Shown here in pieces: positions 1 to 5,221 of a stretch of 5,418 nucleotides of DNA (within the stretch, counting starts at the first letter, position 1; each line of letters opens with the position of its first letter). Location: the NCBI GenBank assembly GCA_002393025.1, contig DGIE01000009.1, forward strand, positions 1 to 5,418, written 5' to 3'. Origin of the DNA: Holosporaceae bacterium UBA3830. GTDB lineage: Bacteria; Pseudomonadota; Alphaproteobacteria; UBA3830. The notes under the pieces are model-generated. The model made no database searches. It worked only from the letters and a program-made list of their open reading frames with translations, and was not told the origin of the DNA. A program made the translations under genes and the position numbers.

Positions 1-339
1 GAAATTAATCGGAGGTAACTTCGTGGTAAACACTGTTCCGATTTCGGCATCTGGATCCATTCTTTTTGCTTCTTCCAATGTAATTTCATTAAACTCATCT
101 TCTACGGAATCTTTTACCGTCAGGTACTTCATTATGGTAACTTCACCCGTTTTTTTATCGATATTTGCTCTTATGTCACTCTCGTATCCATACCTTGATT
201 TTGCAGCTTTCTGAATAGCTCCTTCCATCGCTTCCAAAACCTGATCCTTATTCAATCCTTTTTCTCGAGCAACAGAATCCGCTACCTGCAATAACTCAGG
301 TCCGTAAAACTTGGAATCCGACCACAAAGCTGTCGACAT
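1..339 (-). CDS. nusA: Transcription termination/antitermination factor NusA, N-terminal 113 residues (3' end cut by window edge)
   Basis: NusA binds RNA polymerase and nascent RNA, modulating pausing, termination and antitermination in the cytoplasm. The visible 113 residues are the N-terminal RNA-polymerase-binding domain. It shows the family pattern of an early helix ending in LEAMEGAIQKAAKSRYG (35-51), the IDKKTGEV strand-turn (60-67), an ITLEEAKRMDPDAEIG segment (86-101), and the start of the LPPINF linker (108-113). The S1 and KH domains lie beyond the window edge; the E. coli protein has about 495 residues. The ATG is preceded by AGGAG seven bases upstream, and the gene begins 3 bp after the rimP stop. 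Another ATG at 346-344 overlaps the rimP stop but is out of frame. Order and spacing match the conserved rimP-nusA-infB operon, so translational coupling to rimP is likely. Identification is confident. Confidence 0.95.
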   Translation of the reverse strand, partial: MSTALWSDSKFYGPELLQVADSVAREKGLNKDQVLEAMEGAIQKAAKSRYGYESDIRANIDKKTGEVTIMKYLTVKDSVEDEFNEITLEEAKRMDPDAEIGTVFTTKLPPINF

Positions 340-342
340 AAC

Positions 343-828
343 TCATCTCCTTTTCAAAAACTCTCTTTTCACATTAGCTCTTTTCACATTATCGACAGAC
401 AAACAAACCACTCGATTGTCCTCCTCGGGAATCTCAACCTTAATCAGGTTTTCCACCTCGTCGACGCCTACGATCTTTCCTGTGAATTTTTTTATCCCCT
501 CTACGGGATTAACCAACTCCATCTTTGCAATCTGACCGCAAAAACGCTTAAAATCTCTAATCTTTGCAAGAGGACGGTTCTCACCAGGTGAACTAACTTC
601 TAGATTATACGCTCCGTTTATAAAATCTTCAACATCTAAAATTGCGGAAATCAAACGATTTGCATCTACGCAATCATCAATTGTTACATTTTTCTCATCC
701 AAGCGATCAATATCCACACCAACAATAAGCCTACTTTTGCCCCCTACTATGTGGACACGGACCAAATCATACCTCTTATTCTCCAATGGAGCCTCAATTG
801 CCTCTCTTATTCGTTCCTCTAACTTCAA
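343..828 (-). CDS. rimP: Ribosome maturation factor RimP (TTG start)
   Basis: RimP is a cytoplasmic factor needed for maturation of the 30S ribosomal subunit. The 161-residue length is normal for the family. The N-terminal domain (about 1-87) contains the hallmark YNLEVSSPGENRPL at 74-87 and the preceding DDCVDANRLISAILDVED (51-68). The C-terminal part (about 88-157) is the SH3-like domain, ending in the typical LSVDNVKRANV (143-153). The start is TTG: an in-frame TAG sits directly before it, no ATG occurs near the N-terminus, and AAGGA lies 8 bases upstream. The N-terminal MKLEERIREAIEAPLE aligns well with the start of RimP proteins from memory. It is followed by nusA after 3 bp, and its last codons (Arg-Arg) encode the nusA Shine-Dalgarno sequence. 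A promoter just upstream is plausible, so it is probably the first gene of the operon. Confidence 0.95.
   Translation of the reverse strand: MKLEERIREAIEAPLENKRYDLVRVHIVGGKSRLIVGVDIDRLDEKNVTIDDCVDANRLISAILDVEDFINGAYNLEVSSPGENRPLAKIRDFKRFCGQIAKMELVNPVEGIKKFTGKIVGVDEVENLIKVEIPEEDNRVVCLSVDNVKRANVKREFLKRR
347..351 (-). promoter_or_regulatory. nusA Shine-Dalgarno sequence inside the rimP 3' end
   Basis: AGGAG on the minus strand, 7 bases before the nusA ATG. It lies within the last two sense codons of rimP (AGG AGA, Arg-Arg), directly before the rimP TGA. Ribosomes finishing rimP therefore cover the nusA initiation site, which supports translational coupling (inference). Confidence 0.8.
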
Positions 829-836
829 CTAAAACG

Positions 837-841
837 TCCTT
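837..841 (-). promoter_or_regulatory. rimP Shine-Dalgarno sequence supporting the TTG start
   Basis: AAGGA on the minus strand with an 8-base spacer to TTG at 828-826. With the in-frame TAG at 831-829, this fixes TTG as the earliest possible start. Confidence 0.7.
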
Positions 842-858
842 ATTTTCCCCAACATCGA

Positions 859-887
859 AAAATACATAAAAACTCTCTATTTTTCAA
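859..887 (-). promoter_or_regulatory. Candidate sigma70-type promoter for rimP-nusA
   Basis: On the minus strand, TTGAAA (887-882) is followed by a 17-base spacer and TATTTT (864-859). This is close to consensus with ideal spacing, and would give a leader of about 25 bases before the rimP TTG. It lies in the 73-bp gap after ppiD. In AT-rich DNA such matches occur by chance, so this is moderate evidence only. Confidence 0.45.
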
Positions 888-901
888 GTGTTAACCAATT
901 C

Positions 902-2530
902 CTAAAACACCTCATCCAAAGCCGAAGGATCTATTTCTTTATCAACTTCTTTGAGAACATCATAATTTATCTTCACTTCATATTTTTTAGATAAATACCC
1001 AATAAGCTGCTGATACATATCCTCTGAATTATCTTGCAACAACACAATATAGTTCTTTTGCTTATCATCATTTTCTTTTTTTACGTCATAACTCATGCCT
1101 GATAATTGGTAAACAATTATCTTGTTATTTATTTCTTTCATACCAACTTCATTCTTGAATTTTTTAAAAACTTCCTCATGTAAGCTATCTATGATCTCTG
1201 ATTTATCTTTTTCATTGGAGGTTGTCCCTTCCGCATCGAAATAAGCAGTCGATTTTACCGTATAATGTTCCTGCTTTGCCACCTTTGAGAAATTACTCCC
1301 ATCAGTTATTTTTGATACCATATCATTTGCAAGTGCGAGAGCTTTGCTATGCTGCTGATCCTTATACCAAGCTGCTCTAATTTTTTTACTTGCTTGATCG
1401 ATTGGTTCAATATGTTTTGGCTTTATTTCGGAAACATAAACTAACCATTGAATCGACTTTTTATTGGAATCCTCGGATTCATTAAAGCTTCCTATCTCAC
1501 TCTCGTCTAACCCAAAAGCAACTGTCATAACATCTTTCGCAAATGGAAGCTTGACCTTATTTTCTTCATCCAGAGTAATATCCTTCAGCGTCAATACTTT
1601 TAAATTAAATTTTTTCGAAACTTCTTCTATATCACTACCAGAAACCAAATCATCTTCAATCTGTCGAGTAATTTCTTCCGCGGCTTCAGAGATTTTTTCC
1701 TGTCTTAACATTTTAAACTCTTCGGTAGAGCTAAATTTTTTCAAATTCTCCTCGTTATAGTCGTCTCCGTAAAATTCCTGAGCTCTATCCACGATTTCCT
1801 CCTGAGAAATCTTTAGATTCTTCAAAATACCATCCATTGACAAAATCAACACACTAAACGAACGTTTTTCCGGAATCTGAAATTTTTCCAAGTTATCATT
1901 GTAAAACTCCTCTAACTCCTCATCCGTCGGGGTTTCTTTTATTTTGAATAACAACGGATCAATTTCTAAAAATTGCAGTTTTCTCTTTTCCGTGAATATC
2001 TTAGAATAGTAATTAAACTCGTCCGCCATAGAAATATATCTGAAAGGAAACTGAATTATGTGTGACTTGATTTCTCTTCTTGAAGAATCTAAAAATTCGC
2101 TTTCAGACATATCAACTGCTCGTAAAAACTTCCTTAGGTTCGTGGCATTAAAATGCCCATCATCTGTTCTAAACACATCCATGTTACTTATGTGACTGTA
2201 CATAGTGGAGTCAGAAACAAGCACACCAAAATCCTTTGCCGCTTGACTTATAACGTTCTCCCAAATTATTTGATGAAGAATTTTATTGGAAAGCTCCTTA
2301 TCATCCGCACCGTCAGAACGCCTTTTCATTGCACCTAATCTCTTGTTTTTCTCGTATTTAAAAACTTGGGGAGAAATCTTTACGTTGGAAACTTTTACAA
2401 CATAATCCTTACCCTGCAGCTTATCAACGACATAAGAGAATCCAAAAAATAATAAAAACGATCCCGCTAAAATCGTCAAAAATATTTTCACCACAATCGA
2501 CTTAGAATATTTACGAATTAATTCCAGCAT
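902..2530 (-). CDS. ppiD: PpiD/SurA-like membrane-anchored periplasmic folding factor with degenerate parvulin region
   Basis: Probably a periplasmic chaperone anchored in the inner membrane that helps fold exported proteins. The N-terminus (MLELIRKYSKSIVVKIFLTI) with one hydrophobic segment at about 12-35 is the classic PpiD anchor. VVKVSNVKISPQVF (44-57) then begins the SurA_N-like chaperone domain, which runs to about residue 170. The middle and C-terminal parts are charged and helical. At 329-341 PFAKDVMTVAFGL, followed by QWLVYVSEIKPKHIEPI (361-377), matches the end of the parvulin region of alphaproteobacterial PpiD proteins. The expected catalytic His-Ile-Leu motif is not visible: the likely equivalent after the PEKR motif reads FSVLILSM (225-232). 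A chaperone role without isomerase activity is therefore likely (inference). At 542 residues it is shorter than the 620 or so of E. coli PpiD. ATG start, AGGA 8 bases upstream. It is divergent from tpiA, an arrangement I recall from alphaproteobacteria. Family assignment is fairly sure, catalytic state is not. Confidence 0.85.
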   Translation of the reverse strand: MLELIRKYSKSIVVKIFLTILAGSFLLFFGFSYVVDKLQGKDYVVKVSNVKISPQVFKYEKNKRLGAMKRRSDGADDKELSNKILHQIIWENVISQAAKDFGVLVSDSTMYSHISNMDVFRTDDGHFNATNLRKFLRAVDMSESEFLDSSRREIKSHIIQFPFRYISMADEFNYYSKIFTEKRKLQFLEIDPLLFKIKETPTDEELEEFYNDNLEKFQIPEKRSFSVLILSMDGILKNLKISQEEIVDRAQEFYGDDYNEENLKKFSSTEEFKMLRQEKISEAAEEITRQIEDDLVSGSDIEEVSKKFNLKVLTLKDITLDEENKVKLPFAKDVMTVAFGLDESEIGSFNESEDSNKKSIQWLVYVSEIKPKHIEPIDQASKKIRAAWYKDQQHSKALALANDMVSKITDGSNFSKVAKQEHYTVKSTAYFDAEGTTSNEKDKSEIIDSLHEEVFKKFKNEVGMKEINNKIIVYQLSGMSYDVKKENDDKQKNYIVLLQDNSEDMYQQLIGYLSKKYEVKINYDVLKEVDKEIDPSALDEVF

Positions 2531-2538
2531 TGATTCTT

Positions 2539-2542
2539 TCCT
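2539..2542 (-). promoter_or_regulatory. ppiD Shine-Dalgarno sequence
   Basis: AGGA (extended AGGAAAG, 2542-2536) on the minus strand, 8 bases before the ATG at 2530-2528. It supports this start for the PpiD-like protein, whose hydrophobic anchor begins about a dozen residues later. Confidence 0.65.
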
Positions 2543-2560
2543 AATTTTAAATACATCGTT

Positions 2561-2589
2561 ATATTATTAGCAGTTAGTTGTTGTCGCAA
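2561..2589 (-). promoter_or_regulatory. Candidate sigma70-type promoter for ppiD in the divergent region
   Basis: On the minus strand, TTGCGA (2589-2584) is separated by 17 bases from TAATAT (2566-2561). It lies in the 79-bp region between the divergent ppiD and tpiA starts. The same AT-rich bases read TATATT on the plus strand (2560-2565), which could be a -10 for tpiA. No good plus-strand -35 is visible for that reading, so I do not list a tpiA promoter. Confidence 0.5.
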
Positions 2590-2597
2590 GCGCAAAT

Positions 2598-2604
2598 GGG
2601 AGGA
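2598..2604 (+). promoter_or_regulatory. tpiA Shine-Dalgarno sequence
   Basis: GGGAGGA, the strongest ribosome-binding site in the plus-strand genes, 5 bases before the tpiA ATG. It suggests efficient translation, as expected for a central metabolic enzyme. Confidence 0.8.
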
Positions 2605-2609
2605 ATTTT

Positions 2610-3305
2610 ATGAAATTTTTGATCTCAAATTGGAAAATGAATGGCGATGTTGAGTTTGCAGAAAATTTCTTCGAGAAAATAAATTCGGTGAAAACTAAAA
2701 ATCGAATTATTGTATGTCCGCCATTTCCGTTACTCTATAAGTTTCAAAATTTTGCTCATTCTCTGGGCTCACAGAATTGTTCCGCAAAGACAAACGGAGC
2801 ATTTACAGGAGAAGTAAGTCCACTATTATTGAAAGATTTCGGCTGCGAATATGTCATAATAGGACATTCTGAACGTCGTCGAATGTTTAAAGAGTCCGAT
2901 GAGATAATCTTCGCAAAATACAATACCTTAGTTGAATTGGGTATCACTCCAATAGTCTGTGTTGGGGAAAATGAAGATGAGAAATCTGAATGGAGAGAAG
3001 TTTTGTTAATTCAACTTCACAAATTCATGAATGATGGAAATTTATCAAAAGCCATCATTGCATACGAACCTGTTTGGAGTATCGGATCTGGAAAAACTCC
3101 AACTATGGACGAAATCTACAAGGTTTTGAATTTTTTGAAAGAAACAACTCATTTTAGCTGCCCTACCATTTATGGAGGATCTGTAAACATAAACAATATT
3201 GAAGATATTCTGAAAATTCCTCCGGTAGATGGGGTCCTTATCGGAGGTGCAAGCTTAAGAATTGCAGAATTCTCTAAGATGATACAGAGTTCATCGCAAA
3301 TTTAA
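2610..3305 (+). CDS. tpiA: Triosephosphate isomerase
   Basis: Interconverts dihydroxyacetone phosphate and glyceraldehyde 3-phosphate in glycolysis and gluconeogenesis, in the cytoplasm. All catalytic elements are present: Asn7 and Lys9 in NWKMNG (7-12), GAFTGEVS (63-70), His86 and Glu89 in GHSERR (85-90), CVGE (117-120), the catalytic base Glu153 in AYEPVW (151-156), the phosphate-gripping loop 6 SIGSGKT (157-163), YGGSV (188-192) and GGASL (212-216). At 231 residues it is shorter than the usual 250 or so. The missing length is in the surface segment between CVGE and AYEPVW and in the helix before YGGSV, so the active site looks intact. ATG start with a strong Shine-Dalgarno sequence. It is divergent from ppiD and followed by rnhB after 106 bp. 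In many alphaproteobacteria the next gene is secG, which is absent here. Confidence 0.97.
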   Translation: MKFLISNWKMNGDVEFAENFFEKINSVKTKNRIIVCPPFPLLYKFQNFAHSLGSQNCSAKTNGAFTGEVSPLLLKDFGCEYVIIGHSERRRMFKESDEIIFAKYNTLVELGITPIVCVGENEDEKSEWREVLLIQLHKFMNDGNLSKAIIAYEPVWSIGSGKTPTMDEIYKVLNFLKETTHFSCPTIYGGSVNINNIEDILKIPPVDGVLIGGASLRIAEFSKMIQSSSQI

Positions 3306-3328
3306 GATTTTTTTATCAGAAAAACAAT

Positions 3329-3363
3329 TGATTAAAATTTATAGGACAGTCTTGTTTTAATCA
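3329..3363. repeat. Perfect 9-bp inverted repeat between tpiA and rnhB
   Basis: TGATTAAAA (3329-3337) and TTTTAATCA (3355-3363) are exact reverse complements separated by 17 bases. The stem has only two G-C pairs and no T-tract follows the right arm, so it is a poor intrinsic terminator. The right arm covers the expected -35 position of the rnhB promoter, which would suit an operator. Chance in AT-rich sequence remains possible. Confidence 0.5.
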
Positions 3364-3383
3364 TCGAAATTCATCGCTATAAT
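3355..3383 (+). promoter_or_regulatory. Candidate promoter for rnhB with consensus -10 TATAAT
   Basis: A perfect TATAAT at 3378-3383 sits 29 bases before the rnhB ATG. With a 17-base spacer the -35 is the poor match TTTTAA (3355-3360); TTGTTT at 3352-3357 is a better sequence but gives a 20-base spacer. The leader would be about 20 bases. It indicates that rnhB can be transcribed separately from tpiA. Confidence 0.5.
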
Positions 3384-3411
3384 GAAACGTTTTTTGGGTG
3401 AGAAATAGAAG

Positions 3412-4083
3412 ATGAACTCTTTATGGTATTTGGAAAACGACATGAGTCCCAACGATTGCATTGGAATCGATGAAGTAGGACGCGGTCCTCTGGCTGGTCC
3501 TGTCGTAACGTCCGCCGTATGGATCAGTGAAAAGGGAATTGCATTAATTGAAAAGGATGAAGTAGAAGTAAGAGATTCTAAAAAATTATCTCACAAACAA
3601 AGAAAGAAGGTATTAAATTGGATCGAAAAACAACCTGAAGAAATTATGAAGTATTCCATAGGTAAAGCATCAGTAGAAGAAATCGATTCATTAAATATTC
3701 TGCAAGCGACTTTTCTGGCAATGCAAAGGGCTTACTCTTCCTTAAATTTAAACAAGCCATTTACTTTAATTGACGGAAACAAAGCTCCGGAACTGGGAAA
3801 TACCCATGTACAAACTATAGTAAAAGGAGATGATACAGTCATATCCATAGCGTTGGCCTCCATCATTGCAAAAGAATATCGTGATAATCTCATGAAAGAG
3901 TTAGATAAAAAGTATCCACAATACGGTTGGAGCACAAATGTCGGATATGGTTCACAAAAACATATCTATGCAATAATTCAATATGGAGCTACCCCGCATC
4001 ACAGAAAAACCTTTTCTCCTGTGAAAGATTTAGACACAGCAAACAAGAAAATCTCGAAATTTATTTCCTCAATCGCTAGGTGA
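3412..4083 (+). CDS. rnhB: Ribonuclease HII
   Basis: Cleaves the RNA strand of RNA-DNA hybrids and nicks at single ribonucleotides misincorporated in DNA, a cytoplasmic DNA-maintenance role. The four metal-binding acidic residues of the family are visible: Asp20 and Glu21 in GIDEVGRGPLAGPVV (18-32), Asp121 in LIDGN (119-123), and Asp140 in IVKGD (136-140). Also present are RDSKKLS (54-60), SIALASIIAKEYRD (145-158), GYGSQKH (178-184) and the HHRKTFSPV tail (about 195-205). The 223-residue length is normal. An in-frame TAG lies two codons before the ATG, so this is the earliest ATG; GGTGAG 9 bases upstream is a modest ribosome-binding site. Met11 is an alternative start that would keep the whole catalytic core. 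The 3' end overlaps the convergent glycosyltransferase gene by 8 bp. Confidence 0.96.
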   Translation: MNSLWYLENDMSPNDCIGIDEVGRGPLAGPVVTSAVWISEKGIALIEKDEVEVRDSKKLSHKQRKKVLNWIEKQPEEIMKYSIGKASVEEIDSLNILQATFLAMQRAYSSLNLNKPFTLIDGNKAPELGNTHVQTIVKGDDTVISIALASIIAKEYRDNLMKELDKKYPQYGWSTNVGYGSQKHIYAIIQYGATPHHRKTFSPVKDLDTANKKISKFISSIAR

Positions 4084-5050
4084 TCAAATCAATGTCTTTT
4101 ACATCATACTGTAGATAGTGCAGCTTTTTAATTTCAATTCGAGCTTGAGAAAGGCTGCTTAATATCAGTCCACAAGTAAGGCTCAAGAATGAAATCATCA
4201 TTATCCCTGTCGACAGTACTGCTGTAGGTAATCTCGGAACTAATCCTGTTTCTAAAAAAGTAGAAAAAATTGGGTATGCCAATATGATAGCCAACAAAAA
4301 CAACATTAACGATATTGATCCGAAGAATAACAGTGGCCTATTTTCTCGCAATAATCTTATTATACTCCACAAAATTTTAAATCCGTCTTTATAAGTACTT
4401 AACTTGCTGTGGGAATTTTCCGGTCTCTCTCGATAATCCGAATAAATCTCTGAACAGGGCAAAGATAATGTCAGAGCATGAATGGAAAGTTCCGCTTCTA
4501 TATCAAACCCGTTGGATGTAATCGGAAAAGATTTTACAAATCTTTTCGAAAAAGCTCGATATCCTGAAAAAATGTCTTTAAATTCACTGTTAAATAGCAA
4601 TTTTAGTACAAAGTTAAATAACTTATTTCCCCACTTATGACCAGCTCTATAAGCTTTATCCGAAATTTCGTTTCTTGCTGCCACAACCATATCCATCTGC
4701 TCTTTACGGATAAGATCCAGCATTTTTACAGCATCCTCAGCGGAATAAGTATCGTCACCATCCACCATAAGGTAAATATCGGCGTTTATATCGGAAAACA
4801 TCTTTCGAACGACATTCCCCTTCCCTCTTTTCCTGGATTTTACGACTATTGCCCCGGCTCTTTCAGCTTCCGAAAAAGTTTTATCCGTCGAACAATTGTC
4901 GTAAACATAGACAGATGCTCGAGGAAGAACCTCTTTGAAGCTACTTACTACGTTAAATATCGTGCTTTCTTCATTAAAGCATGGAATAATCACTGCAACA
5001 GACGGTATTTTTACCAGAGTTGCGTCGTTAAAACTGTTTCGATCTATCAT
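4076..5050 (-). CDS. Family 2 glycosyltransferase (polyprenyl-phosphate sugar transferase-like) with two C-terminal membrane segments
   Basis: Probably transfers a sugar from a nucleotide donor to a lipid or glycan acceptor at the inner face of the cytoplasmic membrane, in envelope polysaccharide or glycolipid synthesis. The exact substrate is not readable. From the chosen start (324 residues) the GT-A fold shows VIIPCFNEE (20-28), DNCSTDKT (51-58), the metal-binding DGDDTY (97-102), FSGYRAFSKRF (161-171) and GFDIEAELSIHAL (181-193). These resemble the dolichol-phosphate mannosyltransferase-like branch of GT2. Two hydrophobic segments follow at about 239-263 and 277-300. The start at 5050 has GGAGG 5 bases upstream; in-frame ATG at 5068 and TTG at 5080 would add 6 or 10 residues but lack such a site. 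No clear promoter is seen in the 171 bp upstream, where only the HU terminator stands out. The gene converges on rnhB. Confidence 0.88.
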   Translation of the reverse strand: MIDRNSFNDATLVKIPSVAVIIPCFNEESTIFNVVSSFKEVLPRASVYVYDNCSTDKTFSEAERAGAIVVKSRKRGKGNVVRKMFSDINADIYLMVDGDDTYSAEDAVKMLDLIRKEQMDMVVAARNEISDKAYRAGHKWGNKLFNFVLKLLFNSEFKDIFSGYRAFSKRFVKSFPITSNGFDIEAELSIHALTLSLPCSEIYSDYRERPENSHSKLSTYKDGFKILWSIIRLLRENRPLLFFGSISLMLFLLAIILAYPIFSTFLETGLVPRLPTAVLSTGIMMISFLSLTCGLILSSLSQARIEIKKLHYLQYDVKDIDLIT

Positions 5051-5054
5051 TAGT

Positions 5055-5060
5055 TCCTCC
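5055..5060 (-). promoter_or_regulatory. Shine-Dalgarno sequence fixing the glycosyltransferase start
   Basis: GGAGGA on the minus strand, 4 bases before ATG at 5050-5048 (5 bases from the GGAGG core). The longer in-frame starts at 5068 (ATG) and 5080 (TTG) would place this perfect site inside the coding sequence, so the shorter start is preferred. Confidence 0.8.
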
Positions 5061-5165
5061 AATGACATAAAAACACACAAACAGTTAACAAAAAGTAAAT
5101 GTTTTTAAGGGACTAAACATCAGTGAAAAGAAATAAAACTAACCGACAGATTCTTCTACAATTTA

Positions 5166-5197
5166 GAAAAATAAAAAAGCGCCGATTGTTCAGCGCC
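5166..5197 (-). terminator. Intrinsic terminator of the HU gene
   Basis: On the minus strand GGCGCTGA - ACAA - TCGGCGCT forms an 8-bp stem, of which two pairs are G-U, around a 4-base loop. It is followed by six T, an A and five more T. It begins 24 bases after the HU stop codon. A run of eight T precedes the stem. On the plus strand the stem is followed by A residues, so it acts only for minus-strand transcription. It separates HU from the downstream glycosyltransferase gene, which then needs its own promoter or read-through. Confidence 0.85.
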
Positions 5198-5221
5198 AAA
5201 AAAAATAAAGAAAGATTGTGA

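Noticed and set aside
344..346. ATG overlapping the rimP stop (ATGA) as the nusA start
   Set aside because: It is out of frame with the NusA coding sequence and would sit directly against the Shine-Dalgarno sequence.
2581..2596. Imperfect palindrome TTGtCGC-AA-GCGCAA upstream of tpiA
   Set aside because: One arm has an extra base and the central loop is too short for a stable hairpin. It could be a protein site, but it coincides with the -35 region of the candidate ppiD promoter and nothing else supports it.
3306..3320. T-rich run right after the tpiA stop as an intrinsic terminator
   Set aside because: Seven T residues follow the stop, but no GC-rich hairpin precedes them; only a weak 4-bp CTCT/AGAG pairing about 25 bases upstream is visible.
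4637..5053. Plus-strand open frame of 138 codons opposite the glycosyltransferase gene
   Set aside because: It is fully antisense to a gene with clear GT2 motifs, has no ribosome-binding site of note, and encodes no recognisable domain. The other open frames opposite nusA, rimP, ppiD, tpiA and rnhB are rejected for the same reason.
5051..5165. Promoter for the glycosyltransferase gene
   Set aside because: Several AT-rich partial matches exist, but none combines a fair -35 and -10 with 16-18 base spacing.
5178..5198. AGCGCC direct repeat
   Set aside because: The repeated hexamer is explained by the self-complementary GCGC arms of the HU terminator stem.
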